A DNA stretch of 64,000 nucleotides from Planococcus citri (lineage: Eukaryota > Arthropoda > Insecta > Hemiptera > Pseudococcidae). How positions within the stretch are numbered: position 1 is the first letter of the stretch; the number at the start of each line of letters is the position of its first letter. Of this stretch, positions 48,190 through 59,429 are shown piece by piece. A program made the translations under genes and the position numbers. The stretch covers positions 20,202,580 through 20,266,579 of the forward strand of contig NC_088678.1 of assembly GCF_950023065.1 (NCBI RefSeq), given 5' to 3'. Under the pieces are notes generated by a model. That model did no database searches. It was not told where the DNA came from and was given only the letters and a program-made list of their open reading frames with translations.

Positions 48190-49600
48190 ATTTCAGAAGC
48201 TCAAAAACATTTTTCGATTTTTGGTGAATTTTTAAAAATCAAAGAGCCAAAAATACGAAAAAATCCAAATTCCACCAAACTGACCTTTTGAGCAGTTCTG
48301 GAGGCTTCAGTACATTTGAGGAGGTGGATAGCAAAACGCAATAACTCCATTTTTGGTTTTTTGGGGAAATTAGGAAAAATTGTCAGGAGGGGAAGGGTGG
48401 GGGGTCGAGTTCCGAAATTGGTGTCAAATGAAAGGGGAAGGTGCCACAAATAAAATTTCCACTCAATTTCAAAATTTCGGTCACCTGGGTAAGCACAGTG
48501 AGGAAAAGAAAAAAAAGTTATTGCGTTTTGAACGCAAAATTTTTTTTTTTGGTGTTTTTCTGCAAAAAAACGTATTTTTTATTCGAAAAAATTGATGTTT
48601 AATCGAGAATTTTCGATAAAAAACAATTAAAAAACTGGAATGTCAAATTCAAACAATTCCTGTGCGTGATATGGCATTCAGAGAGTGGCAACGAAAGCAC
48701 CATTTTTTTAAGTAACTCCTACCCAACGATTTTCAGTACCCACCCGATGAAAAAAAACAGTGTTACCACATCTGCGCAACTGAAATGTATAAAAAGTAGT
48801 GGAGTTATTGCGTTTTGCAAACAAAATCTCATTTTTCAATGCATTTAGCTCTAAAATCAGACTTGTTTTCCTCGATTGCGCTATGATATTCAAGTGATGG
48901 ACAAAATCTGACACCGGGAATGGATTCCCCGTTGAATTTTACATAAGGATAGATATCAAACTCAATTTTCGTAATTTTGGAGTTATTGCGTTTTGCTATC
49001 CACCTCCTCATTTGTGAAAAAATAAATTTCTGTAAAATGTTACTCAATTGAGTTGGAAAGCTAAAATGTTTACTTAATATCTACAGTTCTACACATTCTA
49101 CACTGACTTAAACATGCTGAACCGATTAGAAAGGATTTCAAGATGTTCTTGAGCCTCGAGCAGTATTTTAAAAATTACAAATTTTTAAAAAATGCCATAA
49201 AATCGACTTTATGAAAATTTAGAATTTTCAAAACATCGTTGGATGCTCCAGAAACGGATTGAAACCTTCTTCAATAGACTCTGCATATTGAAATTATGGT
49301 ATCAAGTGCACTTTAGCTTTCCAATTCCACTTGATAAAATTTTGTGGAAATTTCAACATTCAAAAATCTGCTGCAGGAGACTCCAAAAGAGCTTAAAATG
49401 GTTCGAAACAGTTCCCAATAATTCAGGGGGGCGTCAAAAATTGAGTACATACCAAATTTCAACTTTATAGGTTTATTTGACATTTTGGAATCTTCCCAAT
49501 TTTGGGTCAGATTTTCAAAAAATTTCCAAAAATTGAAAAATGCACTTTGCCACCTGAAATACTGACTGGTTACGTAATTTTGCATGCTCTTTCGGTGTAA
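48190..49600. mobile_element. Diverged relic of the 161-2070 foldback family
   Basis: Shares 'TTTTTCGATTTTTGGTGAAT', 'TTTTGAGCAGTTCTGGAGGC' and, on the right, 'AATTCCACTTGATAAAATTT', 'TGGTTCGAAACAGTTCCCAA' and 'GGTATATTTGACATTTTGG'-like text with the foldback element. The two halves are in inverted order as in the parent. It is interrupted by the element at 48318-49009. Confidence 0.6.
48318..49009. mobile_element. Nested element with GAGGAGGTGGATAGC ends
   Basis: GAGGAGGTGGATAGCAAAAC (48318) is inverted at the right end (GTTTTGCTATCCACCTCCTC, ending 49009), and pairing continues through CGCAATAACTCC. ATTT on both flanks may be the target duplication. A third internal 'GTGGAGTTATTGCGTTTTGC' lies near 48800. 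It splits the foldback relic, whose text ('GGCTTCAGTACATTT' and 'TGTGAAAAAATAAATTTC') resumes on the two sides. No coding capacity. Confidence 0.75.
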
Positions 49601-49619
49601 TTACAAAAAGAGGGTGGTT

Positions 49620-50420
49620 TTTTGAAAGGTCCAAAAAATCTCTGGTCTGTTTCTCATTCATGCCGAAAATGACCCTCAAAACACGTCAGAAGCTGGAACA
49701 TGACCTGAATAAACAGAAAATTTCTAAAAGTTGCACCTCTCCAAAAGCATATTTCGAGATTTTGGGACATTATATTAAAAAATTTTAGCTAAAAAAATAC
49801 GTTTGTTTCACTCATGCAGGGAGTAATCCTCAAAAATGTGTTGGTGTCTAGTTTGGATTCGACCCAAAAAATTATCTTCAGAAGTGTGGTTCTCCAAGTG
49901 GACATTTTGAAATTTTGGTGTTTTTTTGAAAAATTTGCCCTCAAAACTCATGTCGAGAATGTCCCTCAAAACGCGTTTCTTATTGGAATTTGACGCAAAA
50001 AAATGATTTTCAAAATTGTGGTTCTCTAATCGAACATTTCGAGACTGAAACATTTTTTTTGAAAAATTTGAGCTCAAAACTACACTTTTTTCACGTATGC
50101 TGGAAGTGATCCTCACAAATATGTCGGTACCTAATTTGAATTCGATCCAAAAAAATAATTTCCAGGACATTTTGAGATTTTGGGGCATTTTTTTGAAAAA
50201 TGTGACCTTGAAACTCATGTTGAGAATATCCCTCACAACGCGTTGGTTGTTGGAATTTGACACAAACACTGATTTCCAAAATTGTGTAGGCCTCTAATCA
50301 CACATTTCGGGGTTTTGGGACCTTTTTTTTTTGAAAATTTTGAGCCCAAAAATACCCTTTATGCGAATTTGTGTCGAAAGTTGCCCTCAAAACGTGTTGG
50401 TAGTTGAAATACTGTATGAC
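49620..50420. repeat. Tandem ~140-bp units, ~275-bp dimer
   Basis: 'CCCTCAAAACGCGTT'-type phrases at about 49668, 49822, 49957, 50106, 50226 and 50380. Alternate units match better (49957 with 50226: 'TTGGAATTTGAC'; 49822 with 50106: 'GTGATCCTCA' and 'AATTTGAATTCGA'), so the repeat has spread as a dimer. Confidence 0.75.
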
Positions 50421-51540
50421 CTAGAAAAAAACATTCTAACAAAAGAACATCTCGAAGTGTTTTCCTACGATTTGAACGGGACTGGGATTTTTTAGCAAGA
50501 TCATGGTCTGAAACTCTCATAACCAAAATTTCAGCTGTTCAAATTGATTTTTTTATTTTTGACAAATTTTTGAAAATTCAAAATTGATTAAGTATTTATA
50601 GCACAAATTCCCGATCAATCACATTTTTTAAATCTACATTTTCAAGATTTATGGCCTATTTTGGGAATTTTTTTGAATCCTTATCTTCTCACGAAATGGC
50701 TAAAAAAAAAAAAAAAAAAGAGGCCAATAAGTAGAAAGATCAATAAAATACCTCCTCAATTTAAAACTAGGCGACTAGACGTACCACAAGACACAAATCA
50801 TTTACCGTGGCACTTGTAAAGGCACACCAGTTCTCAGATCTATAAATGAGAAAAATAAAAGAATACCTAGAAAGGGTAAAAAGACATCTATTGAAGCATC
50901 TTGTTGATAGACATACAAACACAAAACGGATGTTTGATGCGAACTACTTGACGTCCTCTATGTACATAGAAATGGAGAATACATATTATAATAATAAATG
51001 TCCTAAACCAGATTGCCGTATACAAGTTTAGTAAATCATATGGTAATAACGCAGGCGAACTGTTCCATCGTTGTCGTCGTTGTCGTCTCACTTTCGTTCA
51101 GAATATTGATGCAGAGGCGAGAAAAAATTGCACCATTTGGTTACCTCCTCTCTCCTCACTACTGCAATGACCGACCATATAGCTACAGCGCATCGAAGCG
51201 AAAATGGCATAAATTCTAGGTCATATCGGTAACACGTGTGTACGATGCGAATCCCACCACTTCGTATAGCTCTTTAGTTCTCTAATGGTACCCGGTACAG
51301 GGAAGAGAATTCGTGGTCGATGATTTAATGGTTATATTATGCTTTGTCTATTGAGCTGTTGTGGACAATTTTCAAATACTGGATGAATGAATATTATTGA
51401 TTCGAACGTTGTTCTACAGACAGAGAGACTTGCTAAAAAGTATTCGAATTTTCTGGACAACAGTACGCATATTTTATTCTTAAGAGATGACTTTTCAAAT
51501 TTTTATCATGCTGTTTTAACCCTTGTCTGAAATTTGAAGG
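50421..51540. other. No gene; mixed-composition patch at 50.8-51.3 kb
   Basis: AT-rich, with a patch of balanced composition at 50760-51310 containing TCGTCGTTGTCGTCTC (about 51070). No splice-flanked frame recognised. Confidence 0.35.
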
Positions 51541-52438
51541 GGACTATCAGAAAAAAACACTCACGCATAAAGACCGATTTTTCTTCAAATATATAAATCT
51601 TTTACGAACAAATTGAGTCACTTTTCATGAAACACTTGTATTGTCAATAATTGATTTGTTTACAATCGAATCGAATCATTTACAAACGATTAGCGATTGA
51701 ACAAATTGATTAATTTCTAGGTGAATCACTCGCGAACGAATTGATTAATAGTTGGTGAATTATTCGCGAACGAATTGAATAATTTTTGGTGAATCATTCA
51801 CGAACGAACTGATTTGTATAAGTGACTCGTTCGCGAACGAATTCATTCGTATAAGTGACTCGATCGTGAATGAATCGATTCATTTACTCAATTTTTGGTG
51901 AATCGTTCACGAACGAATTGAATAATTTTTGGTGAATCATTCGCGAACGAATTGATTAATAGTTGATGAATCATTCGCGAACGAATTGGATTTTTAGTGA
52001 ATCATTCGCGAACGAATTGATTCGTATAAGTGACTCGTTCGCGAACGAATTGATTTGTATAAGTGACTCGTTCGCGAACGAATCAATTCCTTAACTCAAT
52101 TTTTGGCGAATCGTTCACCAAAAATTTGAATAATTTTTGGTTAATCATTCGCGAACGAATTGAATTTTTTAGTGAATCATTCGCGAACGAACTGATTTGT
52201 ATAAGTGACTCGTTCGCGAACTAATTGATTCATTTACTCAATTTTTGGTAAATCGTTCACGAACGAACTGAATAACTTTTGGTGAATCATTCGCGAACGA
52301 ATTGATCAATAGTTGGTGAATCATTCGGGAACGAATGGATTCGTCTAAATGACTCGTTCGCGACCGAATCGAATCATTTACTAAATTTTTGGTGAATCGT
52401 TCACGAACGAATTGAATAATTTGGACTATCAGAAAAAA
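51541..52438 (+). mobile_element. Mobile palindrome-satellite, copy B, with 16-bp duplication
   Basis: GGACTATCAGAAAAAA occurs at 51541-51556 and again at 52423-52438 and brackets 866 bp. The insert begins with the family head 'CATAAAGACCGATTTTTCTT', then 'TTTACAATCGAATCGAATCA', shared with copies at 62966 and, in reverse, 7187. It continues as the palindrome array (TTCGCGAACGAATTGATT units with 'TATAAGTGACTCG' spacers) and ends 'GAATTGAATAATTT'. No coding capacity. Confidence 0.85.
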
Positions 52439-54966
52439 TTACGTACAGAATTATTTCAAAAGAACCGTGAAGAGCTCAAACCTTGAACCAAAGTCCTCAA
52501 TACTTACAATTTTTTCTACAAAAAATAATTTTCAAAAATATTAGATTTTTTGAAGCATTTTCTAAAGTTTGAAACAATAATCAGACAAATTGTTGAAAAA
52601 CTTAATGAAATATCCACCTTTCTTCGAAAAAATCAGAAATAAACAAGGTCAACGAACTCTACTCCTCTTTTTCTCTCTCCAGCCCTTCCATTCACATCAC
52701 TCAAACTACCACCACCGCAACCCGATAAAAAGGATAAATTCGAGCCCAGAAAAAAAAAAATCACCACTATGCAAATTTCGTCGTCAAATGCGAATTTAAA
52801 AAGCTTCACTTTGCGAATACGTGTATAAGAGAAAAGATACGACGACGCGACACGTAAATCGCCGCCACAGCCGCACAGGCCATTTCACGCAAATCCATCG
52901 AGCGAAAACTTAATGTATTTAAAATTAACCCCAATAAATCACCGGCTGGTGGGGTAAGAGGCATCGAGCCTCGAGGCTGCGAAGTTCGGGGATGAAATGA
53001 AACGAACGCACACCCGCGTAATATTCGCAATACACTGCCGAACAAACAAATGGGCAACTGGGTTGTCCTGGTTTCAGACGGGGTTGGTGGAAAAGGGAGG
53101 GGTGGGTGGGATTTTTTTTCTGTTAAATTCGTCGCTTCAATCTGTCTCATTCTCTGAGGGATAAAAAATAAAGCAATGGGCTATAAAATGAGCGAGGTAA
53201 CGAAAACGAGGAAACTTTCGTTCTAATTGCTTCCTTATATTTTGGAACCAAATTGTAGGTTCAATTCTGTACTTCGAACATTCGTTTTCTTATTTTTATT
53301 GTTGTAGAATTTTTCGAGTGATCCGAGTCCAATTTTTTTCAAATCTAAATATGTACAAATTTTTCTTAAGGATTTTGAGTCAGTCTGAATCTTATAAGCA
53401 TTATAGCAGATCTTCTTAAGGGAAATACCTATATCACTCGACCTTCGTATTTCAAAATAAAAACGAGAAGAAATTTTCGTCATCGTGTGTTTCGATTTTG
53501 AAATATACATTTTTTTGAGCTATTCCTCATTCAACTTTGAACGAAAAAAAATGTGACCTAGTTTACTCTTAACACCTTTATTATTACGTAACTTACACGA
53601 CGTTTAAGCGAACAAGGGTACTGCTTTATGAAAACTAGAACTAGATCATCGAAAAAAATCTTTTGAAAAACCAGTTTCAACGTTTTTTTTCCTTCCCTTT
53701 TCATCGAGTTTTTTAAAAAATAATGTACACTACGAGACGTTCGAGTTAGCTCCATTTCATCCTGCAAAAACATCCCTTTCAATCCCTTCGTCACTCGATC
53801 TCATTTGTAAAAACACACATGACACAGGGAAGGTATCCTGAAATTTCTCTCAAGGTAAGAACTCCCTCATATCAATTTCAGTTCAATTCAGATTAAAGAA
53901 TAACTCCACAAATACCAAAAATTGGCGATACTCAAATCTGCATCACCAAACACAGTCAACATAATCAGAATAAAACCCATAATATAGAGAATAGACAGAG
54001 ATGAAAAACCAAAACACACTAAGACTAATGACCTTGTTGGCATCACGCTCTTCTCTCTTACACAGCTTCACACAACTTGAACTGGTACACTACACACGTT
54101 TGACAAGCATGCGACGAAGATGAGGTGTTCTCTTTCTTACTCTTCGTCCTGGTGGTGTTGAGTATAAGTATTCGAGAAAGAGAAACAAAAAGAGAGAAAC
54201 GTTTCAGGATGACGATGAAGACGTTGGAGACGCCGCCTGGGGAATTATATCGTATCGTTCGCTTTTAAGTACTCGTACATTATCGCGCAATGCTGCGTTG
54301 TTGTCAGATTACTGCTACGAGGCCCTGTGAAAAGCAACAGCAGCCAGACCAGACCAACCATTTGCCTTCTCATCTGCCACTACTACTGTCAAGTCGCCAG
54401 TTTTACATAGCTAATTTATGAAATAAAGAGTATCTTGAGCTGCTGTGCTAGTCTTCTTTTCACGATTTTATACTTCGAGGGTGGAAAAGAAATTGCCAGA
54501 TATTTTGACGGGGAATTCTCCATGTGCATAAAGGTATCCATGTATTGTTTGAAATATTGAGGCAAAGAGGCCCTGATTGGGACGTTGTCATCATTCAAAA
54601 TGTTTAGTCTATAGAAACCCAAGAAAAGTTGGGAAATGTTTCAGTTTTTACTCAAAAAACAGGGAATTTTGTAGGGCATGCATTATGATTTAGTTTTGAG
54701 CAGTTCCTGGTCACTAATTCGAACTCAATACCCTCAAAAATCGATAAGAAACGACGTACTTTAAGTAATTTTAAATTCTTTTGATGATTTGATCGCATTG
54801 AGGGCTATGAGGAGAGGAAAGAGGGGGGAAGGTACAGAGGAGGCGAATCGAAAAACCCTCAACATGACTGGATTTTACGAGAAAATAATTATACATTTTT
54901 TAAAAAAATTATTTCTCAAGTCCAAAAAAAGTAGTGCTGGAAGCCCCTCCACCTCCATTCACACAA
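52439..54966. other. No gene; CpG-richer patches at 52.8-53.1 and 54.0-54.4 kb
   Basis: Mostly AT-rich. The patch 52800-53060 is unusually rich in CpG and free of repeats ('GAGGCATCGAGCCTCGAGGC' is an imperfect palindrome at about 52960). 54050-54400 is likewise of mixed composition. Both could be conserved non-coding or unrecognised 5' UTR exons of BCOR. Confidence 0.25.
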
Positions 54967-54974
54967 GTTAAAAT

Positions 54975-55995
54975 ACAGGATGTCCATTATTTTTGGCAAG
55001 TAATTTTCCCTGACTTTTCCAGGTTCTCCAGACCAATTTCCCAGACCATTTCTTTCCAATTTTCTATACCTTACCCCATACTTTAATTAAAGAAGAAGTT
55101 TCGGGGTTGGAGGGAGGTATTTTTTTCTCAAGTTTCTCTTCGAACTAGATACTTCTTCGGATATAAAAAAACAGCTAAACTTTGATTATCAACTTTTTTA
55201 ATTAAAAAAAAATTTAATTCAGTTTTCTGAAGGGGGGGGGGGAGGGCGTAAATTGAGTACAAAAATGCCGAATGAAAAGCCAAAAATGGAGAATTATTTT
55301 GACTGACAGAACTAAGGAAAATACAATAAGAGCAATTACACGATTTTATTTTTTATTCCAGTATGATGCAGGCCCGGGGCCGATGTCATGTTGGGCCCGT
55401 AAAAGCTCTTTTTAGGTTTTTGAGAGGGAGAGGTGTCGAATGGGAATTTGAGGATTGGTTTTTATCACACACAGGTGCTTATTCAAAAGCAATTGAAGAG
55501 TGATATTCCAAAACTCGCTTTGTCCATTTTTATCAAAGTTGAGTTTTCAGCGGTACCTGGTAGATGAAGTATTAACTCACATTCCTACATCATCAACCTA
55601 CCAAAATGAGGTGTTGCACTCACCTAAATAGCCAATTCACTAAAAATTAAAAAAAAAATAATGTTCCAAAACGCGCTTTGTTCATTTTTATTGAAATTTT
55701 TTTCAGCAGTATTTAGTGGATGAAGTGTATACCTACACTCCTACATCATAAATCCACCCAAATAAAGTGCTAAACTCGCCTAAAAAGCCAATTTACCCGT
55801 TTAAAGGGAAACTGTTTTTCCTCTTTCCTGAAAAGTTGTGAAAATGGACAAAGCGAGTTTTGGAATATCACTCTTCAATTGATCGTTTTTTCAAAATTCC
55901 ACGAATTTTGCGTGAAAATTGCGAAATTCCCTGACTTTTCCAGATCGACCAAATTCACTGACTTTTCCAGGTTTTCCAGGAGAATGGACATTCTG
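54975..55995. mobile_element. Element with ACAGGATGTCCATT ends
   Basis: ACAGGATGTCCATT at 54975 faces AATGGACATTCTG at 55983-55995. Near each end are the phrases 'CCCTGACTTTTCCAGGTT' and 'CACTGACTTTTCCAGGTTTT', a text common in arthropod repeats. No transposase. A younger MITE is nested inside. Confidence 0.55.
55490..55881. mobile_element. Nested MITE with 41-bp perfect inverted ends
   Basis: CAATTGAAGAGTGATATTCC and the next 21 bases (55490-55530) are exactly inverted at 55841-55881. The palindromic AATT at both edges may be a 4-bp target duplication. The interior has two diverged units of 'CCAAAAC(T/G)CGCTTTGT' text. No coding capacity. Confidence 0.88.
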
Positions 55996-57500
55996 AAAAA
56001 CATTTCAAAAATCCAATTTATCCAAAAAAAAACTTTTATTTTTGCTTCAGAAGTCTTCAAAAAATGATGCCTATTTGAAGAAGAACTACCCCTGTTCCCC
56101 AAGATATTTTGGTTTTCTTGTATGAAGTCTTCCCCCTTCTTCCCTTGTTGTAAAAAAAATCAAAATAATGAAATAGAGGTAGGTTAATCAAAATTGATGT
56201 TTTTTTATTGTTGGGAATTTCCGATTTTGGTGTCAGAATTTTTATAACTCCCTTTTCAAGAAATATCATCCTCGGTCCACGAAATAGGTAATTTTGGCCT
56301 CCTCTCCTTATATTGATCTCCAAAAAAATACCTAGGAAAAAAATCAAGAAAAATGAAAAATTGAAGCTTGTAATTTTTTGGGGGAAATTTCTCATTTCTG
56401 GTCAGAATCTTTTTAGGTAGTTTCCAAGAAAAAACCTCCCTCGGTCTCCCAAACAATGTTGGTCCCGTTATGTAGGGGTATGGGTTTCCAAATTTGAAAA
56501 AAATGAGAGTCACACGAAATTTAAAGAATGAAAAAAAAATGAAATTCCGGAAAATTGTTGAAAAATTTTCATTTTTGATCGAAACACTCCTGAATAACTT
56601 TTTTTTTCAAGAAAACCCCTCCCTTGATCTCTCAAACAATGCTCGGCTTCTCATAAGGAGCATTCTGAAGTTGAAAAAGAACTAAATGAAATAAAGAGGG
56701 TAATTTTATGCGGGTAAGAATTTGTCTAAATGATTTCATTTTCAAGGTCGGCCCCCGGGGGGGGGGGGGGGGTAGAGATGTTGACAAAAGAAAATTTGAA
56801 ACCACCGTATCTCCGAACCTAATTCTCGTACACAAATTTTTTCTTCTTTCGAATATATTTATGCATCATGAGTACTATAATTGGTATTTTTTTCAAATTT
56901 TTTTTCCAAGTGGGTCATCTTCAAAAACTCAAAAAACACTCAAAAATGTGTTTTTTGTGTCCCTGCACCACCAAAAAAAGCGATACTGCCAATGATATAA
57001 TTCTGAAATTTTGCATGCGGACCTCTAAAAACAATAGAAAAGTAATCAACTTCTTGAAACCTCAGTTTTGGGGCCATAGGCACCCCCTCCCCCCAATTTT
57101 GGGGCGAAAGAAGATCGACAATATGGATATCGTTATCATATGAATCGAACTTGCTGAACACGAATATGAAGTTAGATTTGCAGCTGGACCCTCCTAAGGA
57201 GCACATTGGGGGAGGGGGTTGCCTAAACTCGTTGAAATATGATTTTTTTCCCTCAAAAAACGCGTTTTTTGGCCATTGTGAGCAAGGGGGTGGGGTGGAG
57301 GGAATTTTTTGGCTCCAATATTTTTCTCAAAGGCACCCAACAATATTTCGACAAAATTTCAAAAATCCGAGGACACGGGCATTTCACCTATTTTACCCGG
57401 GAATACCATTTTTCCAACTATAAAGACTTTCGTAAATACTCCAAGACGTCCAAAATTGCAAAAATTTTTAATTAGCCCACTGCATATTTTTTAGCTGATT
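55996..57500. repeat. Degenerate repeats with G/C homopolymers
   Basis: Three diverged units near 56215-56360, 56370-56500 and 56540-56660 share 'GGAAATTTC' 'TTTTTGGTCAGAAT' and 'AAGAAAAACCTCCCTCGGTC'. A run of 16 G occurs at 56757-56772 directly after CCCCC. G runs also occur around 57208-57220. No gene supported. Confidence 0.5.
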
Positions 57501-58740
57501 TCTCCATCAACTCTTATCAATTACCAATTATCGCTTCTACAAAGGCGAAATCGAAAACACCCGCCGCCGCCGCCCCCCACTTCAAACACCCTGCTGCCAG
57601 CACACACGAGGAAATTCCCTCATCACCCTGCACTCTAGCTCATTCGACATGTACAAACAAACAAGCTGACGCGCGTCCAACTATAGTATGAAATCAAGCC
57701 GGCGTTGAGCGAAAGTTAGAAGGGGAGATTGGAGAGGGGGCACCACGAGGCAAAGTTATTGTCAAGGTTTAATCCGGAGGCGTATATCACCGAGCCGAGC
57801 GTGAGGTATAGCGACACATCGAGCAGGCGAATGAGCGAGGCTCGCGAGGAAGGCCACAACCAGAAGAACGGGGGCAAAGATAAAAAGAGTAAGTCGAACC
57901 GTATGTACCTAATGCTGAATGAACGTGATCAGATAACAATGTAATTTTCATTAATCGATAAACAGCAGAGCGCCGAATAGCGAATACCACGCTACGTCGT
58001 CGCGTCATTCGCATTTAGGTCGCGCATTGCGCTGCTACAGCGACCGCAAAGTCGCTGTTACTGTTGTTGGAACGCTGATTTTTTTCAACATCATATATCC
58101 TCTCTTTTCCTCCGCTTCATTTACTCCTTCTAAACCGTATACTGCCCGCATCTCTTCCCATTTAGCACTCGATATACGAGCAAACATAACACGTACATCG
58201 TCGTATCAGCTCCGAATGTGGAAAATTTCGCCTCTATAGAGATATCCACGTCGTCGTACTTGGAAGGCGGAAAATCTTCTCGAATATTTCCCCCCATTTC
58301 GCATCCGCTCAACAACCATCACTAGCGACCTGCTTCTTACGAGTAGGTATAAATGAAATAACCCAACCAAGATTGCCGTATCCCGGACGCAAGACGCATC
58401 TGAACACCTACGTTCGCAACGATAATAATTTTCCACGTCTTGGAAATTACCTCGCTGTATGCCGAAGCAGGTCTCTCATAAAAGGGTCTACAAAGGCCAC
58501 AAAACCGCTCACCCACATGCAAATGACGCACGACGCGGAAATTACAGCCCATGCTCGATTCTCGTACTCCTTCTCTTGGGTCGTTCGTCGTCCTATTCGA
58601 CTCGAATATTTTCGGGGTGAGAGGAAAAATCAAAATGTGTTCTTTTTCAGTTTTTTTAATCCTAGAAAATTAAACTCGAAAAGAGAAGAAAACATTTTGT
58701 TGCCGAGTCAAGCGTGGGAGCAAAATTTTTGAAAAATTTG
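57501..58740. promoter_or_regulatory. CpG-richer island (57.5-58.6 kb)
   Basis: About 1.1 kb of balanced, CpG-rich, repeat-free sequence ('CCGCCGCCGCCG' at 57561, 'GAGCCGAGCGTGAGG', 'CGCATTGCGCTGCTACAGCG'). The + frame from 57729 opens with TTG, not ATG, and ends at a GTAAGT-like site. I could not recognise a protein on either strand. A plausible promoter or 5' UTR exon region of BCOR, or a conserved enhancer. Confidence 0.3.
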
Positions 58741-59400
58741 CAATTTGTGAGATAGGTAGGTAATACAGGTACCAAAATAATCATTCTTGAAGTAAAAAGT
58801 TTCAACGCTAAAATTTCGTGTCTATGGATGGTTTTGCGTGAATATTCGCATCTTTTTTCGTTATTTCGTAATTTTTTTCATTTTCGCGCCATTTTTTGCA
58901 TTTGGGGTGGGGAGGGGATTTCTGGTAAAAATTCAGACTTTTTCGCGATTTTGGTGACCTGATTTTTAAAATGGAAACTTTTTCCTGAATATGACCTTGT
59001 GAACACCCAATATTTTCAAAACGTTTTTTCGAAAAAAAAAATGCATTTCTGATCTTTAAAAATAACTAACAATAGAGGAAAAACAGAAAATTAATTTGTT
59101 TCGCTCGAGTTGAAAATGTTTGCATTTTCCCATCTGCTATAAGGACAAATTTTTACACATTTTTTTTTTTTGATCAGCCAGGTGGGAAAACTATTTTTTT
59201 TCAAAAAAAATTTAATTAAAAATTTAAAGTCTAATTAAAAAAAAAACAAGACATTTTGAAATAAAAAAAAAAATCCTTAAAAGCAGGACAAGAGCAGGAT
59301 TAGTAGAATATGCAGGAATATTAAGACATCCTGAATTTAATCATTCAGTAAAACTGATGAAAATTAGTTTTTCAATTTCATTATTACCTGAGCGATTTCT
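58741..59400. other. No feature seen
   Basis: AT-rich sequence with T and A runs. Nothing recognised. Confidence 0.4.
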
Positions 59401-59429
59401 TAGAGGATACTGGTCAAAAAAATCGCCAT

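Noticed and set aside
50846..51031. A 61-residue + strand frame with plausible composition
   Set aside because: It is short, isolated, with no splice context or known similarity.
57729..57944. A possible + strand first coding exon ending at a GTAAGT-like donor
   Set aside because: It starts with TTG rather than ATG, resembles no protein I know, and no downstream partner exon was found.
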